Origin: an uncultured Rubrobacteraceae bacterium
GTDB taxonomy: Bacteria; Actinomycetota; Rubrobacteria; Rubrobacterales; Rubrobacteraceae
Reading direction: 5' to 3'
Length of the DNA: 64,000 bases
NCBI GenBank assembly: GCA_902806085.1
Contig: CADCVH010000094.1
Location: 1 to 64,000, forward strand
Part shown: in pieces, positions 26,095 through 34,907 of the stretch
Layout of the letters: each line of letters begins with the position of its first letter
How positions within the stretch are numbered: position 1 is the first letter of the stretch
Notes under the pieces: generated by a model
The model's input: the letters and a program-made list of their open reading frames with translations, nothing else
Told to the model about the DNA's origin: nothing
The model's database searches: none
Translations under genes and position numbers: made by a program

Positions 26095-26120
26095 TTTCAG
26101 TCAATACTGAAAATACTGAA
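26095..26120. promoter_or_regulatory. Operator: inverted repeat plus direct repeat
   Basis: TTTCAGT (26095-26101), 4 nt, ACTGAAA (26106-26112) is a perfect inverted repeat. The 9-mer AATACTGAA also occurs twice in tandem (26103-26111, 26112-26120). It lies 11-50 nt upstream of the GbsR starts, where a repressor would block transcription. Confidence 0.65.
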
Positions 26121-26378
26121 TCGCGTCTCTATCGCACGGCCACGAACGTGGTCGGTGGCCGGGTCGAGGCGCGCCGCGGCTTGCGCCTCCGCTTTCGGTA
26201 TGGCGCCGCGCGCTTCTCGGCACGTCCCCTTCGGGGGCTTTCAGCTTTCTTGGTGGGTGGCGCGGATCGGGACGCTGCCCTCTGTCAAGGAAGGTGCCGC
26301 CGGAGACGGCGCCACGGGCGACGGCGAGCGGGTCGCCAGAGGTTCTGGCTGAAAGGGAGGCGTCAGCCGCGGCGTGCT

Positions 26379-26999
26379 CTATCCGCCGAAGAGGCGGGAC
26401 CAGAAGCCGCGGTTCTTGAGGGCGTTTAGCTCGGCTTCCAGGCGAACGCGGTCTTCGGAGAGGGCTGATTTCTCCTCGGTGAGCCTGGTGTGTTGCTCGA
26501 CCATGCGGCTGCGGTCCTCTTCGAGCCTCTGCTTCTCTACTTCGAGGGTGGAGATCGTCTTCTCCTGGAGCTCGCGCTGGAACTCGACGAGGTTGAGGCG
26601 TTCTATCTCGGACCACAGACGGTCTATCTCCATGCGGGCGGCGTCGCGTTCCTGGCGGACCTCGTCGATCTGGCGGGTCCGCTCTTCGAGGCGGGTCTTG
26701 TAGTCCTGGCCCTGTTGGAGGAGGCGTTCGTAGCGCTCGAAGGGGACCGCCGGGAGGCGGGAGCTCGTGGGGGGGTCGTCGCCCATCAACTCGCCCTCGA
26801 AGATCTCCTCCTCCGCGGCCTCGGCGCCGAGCTCGCGCGCCAGGTTCAGGACCTCTCCCAGAGAGAGGCCGAGGTCCCCGTTCTCCCCGCGCCCCGCCCG
26901 GAGGCGGCCCTCCTGCACGAAGCGTCGCACCCTCTCCGGGGGAACGTCAAGCACCGCCGCCGCCCCGTTAAGCCCGATGCGCTCCTCGCCCGCGTCCAT
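26379..26999 (-). CDS. Coiled-coil protein with MerR-like N-terminal helix-turn-helix
   Basis: 206 residues. The first 60 (RIGLNGAAAVLDVPPERVRR then FVQEGRLRAGRGENG) look like a MerR/excisionase-type DNA-binding helix-turn-helix. Residues 85-195 form one long coiled coil (repeated Glu/Arg/Leu heptads), ending with a short hydrophobic tip RGFWSRLFGG. It might bind DNA and oligomerise, or link DNA to another structure; no family name is certain. ATG 26999 lies 7 nt after a TAAAAT box, so it is leaderless; the earlier ATG sits inside the box. Confidence 0.72.
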   Translation of the reverse strand: MDAGEERIGLNGAAAVLDVPPERVRRFVQEGRLRAGRGENGDLGLSLGEVLNLARELGAEAAEEEIFEGELMGDDPPTSSRLPAVPFERYERLLQQGQDYKTRLEERTRQIDEVRQERDAARMEIDRLWSEIERLNLVEFQRELQEKTISTLEVEKQRLEEDRSRMVEQHTRLTEEKSALSEDRVRLEAELNALKNRGFWSRLFGG

Positions 27000-27006
27000 G
27001 CGGGGC

Positions 27007-27012
27007 ATTTTA
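27007..27012 (-). promoter_or_regulatory. -10 box for a leaderless start
   Basis: TAAAAT on the minus strand, exactly 7 nt before ATG 26999. The alternative upstream ATG overlaps the box. Confidence 0.6.
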
Positions 27013-27106
27013 CTTGAGAATCAGGCTACGGGCATCGGGTTGCGGGCCTGGGCCTCTATCCCCGATAGGCGGTGCGGGCGTCGCGGTGAAGAGGCCCGGC
27101 GGGGGC

Positions 27107-27628
27107 CTATGCCCGCAGCACCCGGCCGTTCTGGACCTCGATCGGGATCTCCGGCAGCGGGGTCTGGGCCGGGCCGGAGACGACCTCGGCCCCGTTGGCC
27201 GGGTCGAAGATCGAGCCGTGGCATGGGCAGGCGAGTTGGGCGTTCTGGTAGGCAACGGTGCAACCCGCGTGGGTGCATACCGCGGAGTAGGCGACGAAGT
27301 CCCCGCTGTCCAGGTGGACGAGCACGGCGTCCTTGCCCCCGTCCTTGAACTTCACGGAGCCGCCCGGCGCGACCTCGGACTCCTGCGCGATCGCGGAACC
27401 GCCCGCTCCGGACGCTCCGCCCGAGGAGGCGGCCGTCTCCCCCGAAGCGGGGGTGGAGGATGCCGCCGGGGTGCCCGCCCCGCCGCCGGAACCACCATCA
27501 CCAGAGCCGCCGGAGTTGTCGCCCGAGTTACCGGAGCCCCCGCCGCAGGCCGCGACCGAGGCGGAGGCGGCCCCGACGCCGAGCGCGGCGGCGAGCCGGA
27601 TAAACGTTTCGCGCGAGATCTTCTCCAA
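27107..27628 (-). CDS. Exported Rieske [2Fe-2S] protein
   Basis: 173 residues. The start SRETFIRLAAALGVGAASAS then VAACGGG is a lipoprotein or Tat-like export signal with a candidate lipid Cys. A Gly/Ser/Ala-rich linker of about 60 residues leads to a Rieske domain with CTHAGC and CPCHGS, the Cys-His cluster ligands. TTG 27628 was chosen for AAGGAGG 5 nt upstream. It would serve as an extracytoplasmic electron carrier; partner unknown. No cytochrome b gene is near, so it is probably not a bc1 subunit. Confidence 0.87.
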   Translation of the reverse strand: MEKISRETFIRLAAALGVGAASASVAACGGGSGNSGDNSGGSGDGGSGGGAGTPAASSTPASGETAASSGGASGAGGSAIAQESEVAPGGSVKFKDGGKDAVLVHLDSGDFVAYSAVCTHAGCTVAYQNAQLACPCHGSIFDPANGAEVVSGPAQTPLPEIPIEVQNGRVLRA

Positions 27629-27686
27629 GGCATCCTCCTTTTTGCGGACAGGCACCCGGATATACGCGGCCGGCGCGGTTTTGGTT

Positions 27687-28643
27687 CTATCCGGGCGCGT
27701 CGGCCCTGGAGACGAAGTTGTCGTAGAGGACCGCGGCCAGGATGCCGCCGATTATCGGGCCGATGATGTAGATCAGGGCAAGATCCCAATTGTTCCAGGC
27801 CACGATTATCGGGCCGAGGGCGCGGGCCGGGTTCACCGCCGCCCCGGTCGTGGGCCCGGCTATGAATATGGCCGCGGCGAGCGCGAACCCGACGGCTATG
27901 GGCGCCACCCCCGCCGGCGCCCGATCGTCGGTCGCGACCGAGATGACCACGAACACGAGGATGAAGGTTACGAAGATCTCGACCAGTATCGCCTGCAAAA
28001 ATCCCACGCCCGGCCCGGTCGCGGGGGAGGCCAACCCCACCTGGTTGCGGGCCTCCGCCCCGAACGTGATCCAGGTGGCGACGGCGGCGAGGATCGCCCC
28101 GAGGAGCTGCGCCCCGATGTAGACCGGAACGAAGTTCCAGGGGAACTTTCTAGTGACGGCGAGGCCCAGGGTGATGGCGGGGTTGAGGTGGGCCCCCGAG
28201 ATGTGCCCCAGCGCGGCCACCAGGGCGACGAGCACGAGGCCGAAGGCCAGCGGTATGGCGAGCGAGTCGTAGGGCGAGCCCGTTATCGGCCGCTCGAGGA
28301 CGGCCGCGACCACCACGGCGGTGCCGGTATAGACGAGGATAAAGGTGCCGATAAGCTCCGCCACCGCCGCGGGCAACACGTTCGAGCCGATCTCGCTCCC
28401 GTACAGGCCCCTGCCGGACCCGGAACCCGAACGTTGCCTTCCGCCGCTCCTGTGGGCCCCTCCCCGACCGGCCTGGCCGGAGCCGCGTCCGGAGGGGGTC
28501 GGCTCGGCCCCCCGCCCACCCGCGAAGGGCTCCTCGCCGAGCGGGCCGTCCTCGCGGCCGTAGCCACGGTCGCGGCGCGTGCCGCCCCCGCGTTGAGGAA
28601 AGTCCCAGTTAAGATCGTCTTCCCTTCCACCCCTATCCGACAT
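27687..28643 (-). CDS. Aquaporin/MIP family channel
   Basis: 318 residues. A soluble, Arg/Gly-rich N-terminal extension of about 85 residues precedes a six-helix MIP channel with both half-helix motifs, HLNPAIT and AVNPARAL. Conducts water or small neutral solutes such as glycerol; selectivity cannot be read reliably. The long N-terminus is unusual for the family and may be regulatory or a start-site error, although no better internal start is obvious. Divergent from the DoxX gene. Confidence 0.9.
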   Translation of the reverse strand: MSDRGGREDDLNWDFPQRGGGTRRDRGYGREDGPLGEEPFAGGRGAEPTPSGRGSGQAGRGGAHRSGGRQRSGSGSGRGLYGSEIGSNVLPAAVAELIGTFILVYTGTAVVVAAVLERPITGSPYDSLAIPLAFGLVLVALVAALGHISGAHLNPAITLGLAVTRKFPWNFVPVYIGAQLLGAILAAVATWITFGAEARNQVGLASPATGPGVGFLQAILVEIFVTFILVFVVISVATDDRAPAGVAPIAVGFALAAAIFIAGPTTGAAVNPARALGPIIVAWNNWDLALIYIIGPIIGGILAAVLYDNFVSRADAPG

Positions 28644-28804
28644 TCGTGTCTCCCCTCTGCGGCCCGGAAGCCTTCTCGTTGCTCGGTGCGGCGATCCGGC
28701 CTACCTACCCGCTTTCCCGTGTTTGTATGTGTGCTCTCCATCCCGCTATCCGCAGGACGCGTATGTAATATAGGAACGGCGTCGAGACAGGAGAGGAGCT
28801 GGCC

Positions 28805-29299
28805 TTGAACAGCATGGTGTTGGTGCGCGTCCTTGTGGGGGTCGTGTGGCTAAACGGGGGCATCGAGAAGCTTCTCAACCCGAGCTTCCCCCGGCAGTTC
28901 GCCGACAGCCTCGCGGCCGGCGGCTTCGTCTCGCTGGCGCCCCCGTTCTTCCGGGGTTTCATGCAAAGCACCGTGGTCCCGAACGCGGAGCTCTTCGCGC
29001 AGGTGGTGCGGGCCGGGGAGCTGACGCTGGGGCTCGCCCTGATCCTGGGCTTTCTCACCAACCTGGCCGCCGCCGGAAGCATAGTTCTCAGCGTCGCGAT
29101 CCTGCTCTCCGCGGGCGGCGTGCGGCTGGGCACGGGCCTCGGAGCCCCGGAGTTCGTCACGATAAACGTGCTGGTCGCCCTGATCTCGCTGGTCATCCTC
29201 TTCAGCCCCGCCGCCAAACGGCTCTCCGCGGACGCCGGCCTGGCCCGCCGGAGCCCCGGACTCTCCCCCCTGCTCGTGAACCGCAGGGAGAGGGCCTGA
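28805..29299 (+). CDS. DoxX family membrane protein
   Basis: 164 residues with four membrane helices, as in the DoxX/DoxD family. N-terminal VLVRVLVGVVWLNGGIEKL is characteristic. These proteins are small membrane subunits linked to quinone or thiosulfate redox chemistry in some archaea and to oxidative stress in mycobacteria; here the role is unknown. TTG 28805 has AGGAGAGGAG upstream. A TAATAT box near 28764 is the probable promoter. Confidence 0.85.
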   Translation: MNSMVLVRVLVGVVWLNGGIEKLLNPSFPRQFADSLAAGGFVSLAPPFFRGFMQSTVVPNAELFAQVVRAGELTLGLALILGFLTNLAAAGSIVLSVAILLSAGGVRLGTGLGAPEFVTINVLVALISLVILFSPAAKRLSADAGLARRSPGLSPLLVNRRERA

Positions 29300-29425
29300 G
29301 CTTGCGTCTCCCTCCCGGGCGGCATATATTCCGGCCATGCCCTGACGCGCACACCCGCGAGTAGCCAGGCCTCCCCCGGACGGCGCCGTCTTCCGGACAC
29401 GCCCGCCACGCGAGGAGGCCCCAGC

Positions 29426-30346
29426 ATGAGCTTTCCGTTCATCCCCGAAGGCTTCGCGCGCACCCAGACCTCGCTCCACGGCGAGGCGGGCGTCGCCTGG
29501 CTGAAAGGTCTGCCCGCCCTCACTGCCGGGCTCGAGGAGCGCTGGTCCCTCGAGACAAGCCCCCCGTTCTCGAACCTCTCGTACAACTGGGTCGCCCCCG
29601 CGGTTCGCGAGGGCGGCACGCCCGCCGTCCTGAAGCTCTCCTTTCCCGGGGATAAGGAGTTTCGGACGGAGGCCGAGGCGCTGAGGCTCTTCGACGGTGG
29701 GGGCATCTGCCGCCTGCTGGAGCTGGATCTCGACCGGGGCGCGATGCTGCTTGAGCGCCTGCAACCGGGCACGCCGCTCACCGCCGTCGAGGGCGACGAA
29801 GAGGCGACCGCGACGGCCGCGGGCGTAATGAAGAAGCTCTGGCGCCCGGCCCCGAAAAACCACGGCTTCCCCCTCGTCTCCGACTGGGCCAGGGGCTTCG
29901 ACCGCCTGAGAGCGCGCTTCGACGGGGGAACCGGGCCGATGCCCCCACGGCTCGTCGAGGAGGCAGAGTCGCTCTTTGCAGACCTCCTCGCCTCGCAGGG
30001 CGGGCCGCTCCTGCTCCACGGCGACCTCCACCAGGAGAACATCCTGACGGCCGGGCGCGAACCCTGGCTCGCCATAGACCCCAAGGGCGTCGTCGGCGAG
30101 GCCGCCTACGACACCGCGGCCCTCCTCCACAACCCTGCCGAAACGCTGGACGCTCCGGACCCTAAAAGGCTCCTCGAACGACGCCTCGACGTGCTCTCCG
30201 GGGAGCTCGACCTGGACCGCGCCCGCGTACGCGCGTGGGGCATGGCCCAGGCGGTGCTCGCCGCCTACTGGAGCCTCGAAAGCGGTGGCCGGGTGCGGGG
30301 CGAGGCGCTGACCTTCGCCCGCCTGTTGGCGGAGATCCGGGACTGA
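29426..30346 (+). CDS. APH(6)/hydroxyurea phosphotransferase family kinase
   Basis: 306 residues of the streptomycin 6-phosphotransferase fold. The catalytic loop LLHGDLHQENIL contains the Asp base and Asn, and AIDPKG is the metal-binding motif. Chromosomal members may modify aminoglycosides or an unrelated metabolite, so resistance is not implied. ATG 29426 has GAGGAGG upstream. The gene ends in LTFARLLAEIRD, of usual length. Monocistronic between DoxX and PduO. Confidence 0.85.
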   Translation: MSFPFIPEGFARTQTSLHGEAGVAWLKGLPALTAGLEERWSLETSPPFSNLSYNWVAPAVREGGTPAVLKLSFPGDKEFRTEAEALRLFDGGGICRLLELDLDRGAMLLERLQPGTPLTAVEGDEEATATAAGVMKKLWRPAPKNHGFPLVSDWARGFDRLRARFDGGTGPMPPRLVEEAESLFADLLASQGGPLLLHGDLHQENILTAGREPWLAIDPKGVVGEAAYDTAALLHNPAETLDAPDPKRLLERRLDVLSGELDLDRARVRAWGMAQAVLAAYWSLESGGRVRGEALTFARLLAEIRD

Positions 30347-30469
30347 GGAGGGTCGGTTCGTCAGGGCGCCAGGACCCGCCCCTACGCCGGGGTTGCGGGC
30401 CCGCGGCTTGCAAGACCCCGACCCCCGCGATACCGTGGCCTGGACTCTCTACCCCGACTAGGAGAACGC

Positions 30470-31000
30470 TTGAGCGAACACGAGAGCAACCCACCGATCT
30501 CGACCGGCCGCGGCGACGACGGGACGACGACCCTGCTCGGGTCGGGCAGGCTTGGCAAGAGCGACCCGAGAATAGTGGTGCTGGGCGACGTCGACGAGGC
30601 GAGCTCGTTTATCGGCCTGGCCCGCGCGGAGGCGGAAGGCGAGCTCAGGGAACTCTTGCTCGGGTTGCAGCGGCTCCTCTACCGCATCATGGGCGACGTG
30701 GCGATGCCCAAGGAGGACAACTTTGTAGGGGAAGACGACCTCGCGCTCGTGGACCGGGCGCTCGCGGAGTGGCGGAACAGGACGGAGCTCCCGAAGGAGT
30801 TCGTCATCCCCGGTGAATCGCGGCCCGGCGCCCTGCTCGACGCCGCCCGCTCCGTCGTGCGCCGCGCGGAGCGCAGCCTCGTTGCGGCCGGCTACGCGGA
30901 GGCGCACCCCTACGCCGTCAGGGTCGTGAACCGCCTCTCCGACCTGCTGTTCGTCGTCGCCCGCAACGCGGACGGCGGCAGGACCCTCTCCAAGGGGTAG
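30470..31000 (+). CDS. Cob(I)alamin adenosyltransferase, PduO type
   Basis: 176 residues. Transfers the adenosyl group of ATP to cob(I)alamin to make coenzyme B12. The N-terminal ATP site is GRGDDGTTTLLGSGRLGKSD then LGDVDEASSFIG, and the C-terminal signature is RRAERSLVAAG with NRLSDLLFV. TTG 30470 follows AGGAG at about 6 nt. No other B12 gene is adjacent and no cobalamin riboswitch was recognised. Ends before a perfect 15-bp hairpin. Cytosolic trimer in the family. Confidence 0.92.
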   Translation: MSEHESNPPISTGRGDDGTTTLLGSGRLGKSDPRIVVLGDVDEASSFIGLARAEAEGELRELLLGLQRLLYRIMGDVAMPKEDNFVGEDDLALVDRALAEWRNRTELPKEFVIPGESRPGALLDAARSVVRRAERSLVAAGYAEAHPYAVRVVNRLSDLLFVVARNADGGRTLSKG

Positions 31001-31022
31001 CCTTCGCGGTGGCCCCGGAAGG

Positions 31023-31055
31023 CCGCGGGCACCGGGACGATCCCGGTGCCCGCGG
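31023..31055. terminator. Perfect 15-bp hairpin between convergent genes
   Basis: CCGCGGGCACCGGGA (31023-31037) pairs with TCCCGGTGCCCGCGG (31041-31055), loop CGA. It can terminate both the PduO gene and the opposite VOC gene. Confidence 0.8.
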
Positions 31056-31086
31056 CGTAACCCGATGTCCCTCCCGACCGGGCCGC

Positions 31087-31860
31087 CTACTCGTCCGTCT
31101 CGCCCTCGAAGACCGCGAAAGGCGCGCCCTGCGGGTCGCTGAGGACCGAGATCCTGCCAAACCCCGGCTCCATCGGCCCGGCGAGCACGCGCCCGCCTAG
31201 CTCCTCCGTCCGCGCCACGGCCGCGTCGCACGACGGCACCGTGAAGTAGATGAGCCAGAACGACGGCGCGTCGGCGGGCGTTCCGGTGGTCGGCATGATG
31301 CCGCCGTTCATCCAGCCGGCGCGGTTCTTGATCGTGGCGTACACCGTCCGGCCGTCCTCGGTTATGGGCTCCGTCTCCCACCCGAAGAGCCCGGAGTAGA
31401 AGGCGGCGGCCTCGTCGGGCCGCGCGGACTGGAGCTCGTTCCAGGTCATGCAGCCGGCGTCGTTCACGCGCCCGGCACCCGCATGCCCCCACCCCTCCCA
31501 GACGCAGAACACGGCGCCGTCCGGGTCGGAGAACACGGCCATGCGGCCCGCGTCCATCACGTCGAAGGGCTCCTCGAGGACGGTCGCGCCCAGTCGCCTC
31601 GCCTCCGCGGTCGCCTCGTCGGCGCTCTCGACGGAGACGTAGTGGTTCCAGTGGCCTGGTTGCTGATCCTGCTCCACCATCGCCGCCACATCGTCTTCCC
31701 CGACGTAGCACATCGTGTAGGTCCCGCCGCCCGGGATCTCGTCGTCCCTGAACCCCCAGCCGAGCAGGTCACCGTAGAACGCCTTGGCACCTTCGATGTC
31801 GGCCGTCGACAGGTCCGCCCAGCAGAACGTCCCCGGCTCGTAGCGCTTCCTCAAGCCCAT
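31087..31860 (-). CDS. VOC family protein, two domains
   Basis: 257 residues formed by two glyoxalase/VOC units (about 8-125 and 133-250), each with the GxFxWADL/MTWNEL opening, a FYxxLFGW motif and a closing Asp-Pro strand (SDPDGAVFCVWE, SDPQGAPFAVFE). VOC proteins bind a metal and act as lyases, dioxygenases or resistance proteins; this two-unit type is often annotated as hydroxylase-like, with no known substrate. Converges with the PduO gene. Confidence 0.88.
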   Translation of the reverse strand: MGLRKRYEPGTFCWADLSTADIEGAKAFYGDLLGWGFRDDEIPGGGTYTMCYVGEDDVAAMVEQDQQPGHWNHYVSVESADEATAEARRLGATVLEEPFDVMDAGRMAVFSDPDGAVFCVWEGWGHAGAGRVNDAGCMTWNELQSARPDEAAAFYSGLFGWETEPITEDGRTVYATIKNRAGWMNGGIMPTTGTPADAPSFWLIYFTVPSCDAAVARTEELGGRVLAGPMEPGFGRISVLSDPQGAPFAVFEGETDE

Positions 31861-32031
31861 CCGTCTCTCCTTTCGCCGCGCTTTCCGAGAGCGGGGCGCC
31901 CCGCCTTGAGTCTACCCGGGGACGCCCGTTTCCCAACGCGCAAAAGGCGCGACGCAGCGGCGAATTCCGTTCGCGGGCGCGGCTTCGCGGGTAAGATGTC
32001 CCGGTCGCGTCCGGCAGATGGGAGGTTCGAG

Positions 32032-32997
32032 GTGGCGGTTGATTTCGGGGTGTTCGTGCCGCAGGGCTGGCGAATGGACCTGGTCGGGATAGAGGACCCG
32101 TTCGAGCAGTACGAGGCGATGACGCGGGTGGCCAAGGCGGCCGACGGGACAGGGGCCTACGACTCCATCTGGGTCTACGACCACTTCCACACCGTCCCCG
32201 AGCCGACAAAGAACACCGTCTTCGAGGCGTGGAGCATAAGCGCGGGCCTCGCCAGGGACACAGATAGGGTCAAGATCGGTCAGATGGTCACCTGCAACGG
32301 CTACCGCAACCCGGCGTACCTGGCCAAGGTCGCCTCCACGGTGGACGTGATGAGCAACGGGCGTCTTTTGTGCGGGATCGGGGCCGGCTGGTACGAGCAC
32401 GAGTGGCTCGCCTACGGCTACGGTTTCCCGGAGGTCCCGGTAAGGATGCGGATGTTCAAGGAGGCCTGCGAGATCATCCACCGCATGTTCACCGAGGACG
32501 GCGTCGTCTTCGACGGCGAGTTCTACAAGGTGGACCGCCCCATAAACGAGCCCAAGGGCATAAGCTCGCCGCACCCGCCGATCTGGATCGGGGGCGGAGG
32601 CGAGAAGGTCACCCTGAAGCTCGTGGCCCGCTTCGGCGACGCCTGCAACGTCGGCGGCGACATCGACACCCTCAAGCACAAGTTCGAGGTCCTAAAAGGC
32701 CACTGCGAGAACGAGAATCGCCCCTACGAAGAGATCACCCGCTCGACCAGCATAAACGCCTACCTGCTAGAACCCGGCGAGAGCCCGGAGGAGGCCACCA
32801 AAGAGGCCAGGGGCTCCAAAAGCTACGATGAGTACTCCCAGGAGTTCATGGTCGGCACCGCGGAGGAGATAGTCGAGCGCCTGCAACCGATGGTCGACGC
32901 CGGCGTCGACTACTTCATAACCTACCTCCCCCGCGTCGCCCACGAGCCCGAGATGGTCGAGCGCTTCGCGAGGGAGGTCATCCCGAACGTGGGTTAG
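32032..32997 (+). CDS. LLM class F420-dependent oxidoreductase
   Basis: 321 residues of the luciferase-like TIM-barrel family. FGVFVPQGWRMD at the start, WVYDHFH, NGRLLCGIGAGWYEHEW and the PIWIGGGGEKVTLKLVARFG motif identify an F420 or FMN-binding oxidoreductase, probably of the Rv1855c-like group. GTG 32032 has GGGAGG 8 nt upstream, and a TAAGAT box lies about 35 nt upstream. The substrate is unknown. Cytosolic, monocistronic, ending at the 33009 palindrome. Confidence 0.87.
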   Translation: MAVDFGVFVPQGWRMDLVGIEDPFEQYEAMTRVAKAADGTGAYDSIWVYDHFHTVPEPTKNTVFEAWSISAGLARDTDRVKIGQMVTCNGYRNPAYLAKVASTVDVMSNGRLLCGIGAGWYEHEWLAYGYGFPEVPVRMRMFKEACEIIHRMFTEDGVVFDGEFYKVDRPINEPKGISSPHPPIWIGGGGEKVTLKLVARFGDACNVGGDIDTLKHKFEVLKGHCENENRPYEEITRSTSINAYLLEPGESPEEATKEARGSKSYDEYSQEFMVGTAEEIVERLQPMVDAGVDYFITYLPRVAHEPEMVERFAREVIPNVG

Positions 32998-33008
32998 GCG
33001 CTACGTGC

Positions 33009-33032
33009 GGGGGCGGTTCGCGAACCGCCCCC
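33009..33032. terminator. Perfect 24-bp palindrome between convergent genes
   Basis: GGGGGCGGTTCG and its exact complement CGAACCGCCCCC form an inverted repeat without spacer. It shares its core with the hairpin at 17242-17261. Confidence 0.75.
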
Positions 33033-33044
33033 ACGCGCCGGGGC

Positions 33045-33410
33045 TCAGGCGGGTTTGTCCACCCATTCGGGTTCGGGGGTGATGTTCGGCTCCGGCGTCT
33101 TGCCCGGGCCGTCCAGGCCGGTGGAGGTGACGGTCATGAGGGGACGGACGTTCATGTCGTGGTCGCAGAGGACCTGGCAGGAGAGGCGGGCCTGCCCGAG
33201 AAGGCCGCGGCTCTGGAGGACTTCGATCTCGGCCTGCGTCATCTTGCCGGGCTCGCCTTCCAGGAACTCTACGCGGCAGGTGGTGCACTTGGCGTAGGCG
33301 CCGCAGCGGTGGAGGATGTCCACCCCGGCGTCCTCTTCTATGGCGAGGACCAGGCGCTTGCCCTCCTCGACTTGGAAATCGCCCGCGCCTTCTACTTCGA
33401 TCCTGGGCAA
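33045..33410 (-). CDS. [2Fe-2S] ferredoxin, plant/adrenodoxin type
   Basis: 121 residues. The cluster ligands are in HRCGAYAKCTTCRVEF and the distal LSCQV, giving the C-x4-C-x2-C...C pattern of plant-type ferredoxins. The C-terminal 30 residues are a Pro/Thr-rich tail beyond the domain. TTG 33410 follows AGGAGG at about 8 nt; a TACAAT box lies about 50 nt upstream. Soluble electron carrier; the partner may be any oxygenase or reductase. Confidence 0.9.
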   Translation of the reverse strand: MPRIEVEGAGDFQVEEGKRLVLAIEEDAGVDILHRCGAYAKCTTCRVEFLEGEPGKMTQAEIEVLQSRGLLGQARLSCQVLCDHDMNVRPLMTVTSTGLDGPGKTPEPNITPEPEWVDKPA

Positions 33411-33615
33411 GGGAGCCCCCCTCCTGGCCGTTAGCCTTCGGCTTTCGTTTTACCGACGCCGCATTGTAGCCCAACGGCGGGTTCCGTACCCTTCCGGGAG
33501 ACGGTACACTCCCAAAGCCGGGCAACGATGGGCGTCTCCTGGCGTGTCCCCTGGTTGCTGATTGCTGAAAGCTCCCCGGATCGTCTAAACTCTGCTTCTA
33601 TGAAAGGGGGCCCGT

Positions 33616-33978
33616 TTGGACCACAGACCGCCATCAATCAAGGTAGACAAGCCTTGGGGGAAGTTCGAGCAGTACACGCACAACCTGCCCTCCACGGTCA
33701 AGATCATCACGGTCGCCCCCGGCGGCACGCTCTCGCGCCAGTACCACCACCACCGCGACGAGCTCTGGGTGGTGCTCGACCCGGGGGCGCGGGTGGAGAT
33801 GGACGGGAAGCGCCTCTCGCCGGGGCCCGGGGAGAAGCTCTACATCCCCCGCGGGACGGTCCACAGGCTGTCGGCGGGGGGGGAGGGGCCGGTGCGGGTG
33901 CTAGAGATCTCCTTCGGCGAGTTCGAGGAGGAGGACATCGTGCGCCTCGAAGACGTCTACGGCCGCCCGGTCCAGTGA
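33616..33978 (+). CDS. Cupin, mannose-6-phosphate isomerase type II-like
   Basis: 120 residues, one beta-barrel cupin. PWGKFEQY at the start, the metal motif YHHHRDELWVVL, then GEKLYIPRGTVHRL match the C-terminal isomerase half of type II phosphomannose isomerase/GDP-mannose pyrophosphorylase. The nucleotidyltransferase half is absent, so a stand-alone sugar-phosphate isomerase or a sensor is possible. TTG 33616 follows AAAGGGGG at 5-6 nt. Confidence 0.82.
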   Translation: MDHRPPSIKVDKPWGKFEQYTHNLPSTVKIITVAPGGTLSRQYHHHRDELWVVLDPGARVEMDGKRLSPGPGEKLYIPRGTVHRLSAGGEGPVRVLEISFGEFEEEDIVRLEDVYGRPVQ

Positions 33979-33996
33979 TCCCCGCCCGTTATCCGG

Positions 33997-34907
33997 TTGG
34001 GGGTTAGACGCGGGGGCGGGCGCCGCCCGGAACGTGGGGAGGCCTCGGGAGGACACCAGCCCACAAGGTCGTGCAGAGCCCGGGAGGTCCCGTCCCGTCT
34101 CAACCTCCCTATCGGGGGCGCCCTTCTCCCCTTGGCGCTGCTCGTGGTGGCGGCGGTCTTCTTGTGGCGAACCCTGGGCGAAGAAGTGCCGGGCGCGAGC
34201 GTCGCCAGGGACTCTATAGACTCCGGCCGCGAGCCGCAGGTCCGGATCACCAACGAACCGGGAGACGTGAGCGTTGAGGGGTCGGGGGATTCCGAGGCGG
34301 TCGAGTACGAGGTCACGAGGTACGCCGTAGCCGGGACCCGGCAGCCGCGAGGAGCGCGGCCTCGGAGGTCCCGGTCGAGACGTCGACCGAGGGCCCGACC
34401 ATGACGCTCGAAACGGACGCCGGCGGGGAGACGGGCGCGGACTACTCGGTAGGGGTCCCGTCAGGCGGCGGCGTCGAGATAGAGTCCGAGGAGGGCGACG
34501 TCGAGGTCACGGGGCTCGACGGCGACGTGACGGTGCGCGCCGGGTCCGGTGACGTGACGGTTCGGGGCGTGGTGGGCGACGTTACGGTCGAAGCCGATGA
34601 AGGCGACGTCGCCGTGGTCGGCGTCAGGACGGACACGGGAAACGTGGATCTGGCCGTCGAGTCCGGCGACGTCTCGCTGGAGGACCTTATGGTTGGCACC
34701 CTGGAGACCACCGTCGAGACGGGGGACGTCAACCTCTCGGGACGCTTCTCGGGGGAGGGCCGCGTCTCCGTCGGCACCGGGGACGTCACGGCCCGCCTGC
34801 CCTCCGGCGACGCCACGGATCTTGCCCTGGACACCTTCGTCGGCGGGGTCTCGCGCGAGGCCCCCGGGGAAGACGGCCCGCCCGAAGACCGGGAGGGCGA
34901 CAGCTAG
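33997..34907 (+). pseudogene. DUF4097 membrane protein gene with a 1-bp frameshift
   Basis: The first frame holds a membrane helix (GALLPLALLVVAAVFLW) and then VRITNEPGDVSVEGSGDSEA up to RYAVAG. It then runs into Arg-rich nonsense and stops at 34404. One frame over, DPAAARSAASEVPVETST continues directly into the GDV-repeat body (GDVEVTG, GDVTVRA, GDVSLED, GDVNLSG) that ends at 34907. Inserting one G in the GGGAC at 34333 restores one ORF. DUF4097 forms a beta-helix-like repeat of unknown role, usually next to other membrane genes. The start is unclear. Real mutation or sequencing error in a G run. Confidence 0.75.

Noticed and set aside
26120-26378. Gene in the gap between the GbsR operator and the coiled-coil gene
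   Set aside because: ORFs here lack start signals and motifs; only GC-rich imperfect hairpins are present.
30347-30469. Cobalamin riboswitch before the adenosyltransferase
   Set aside because: Too short and without a B12-box-like sequence.
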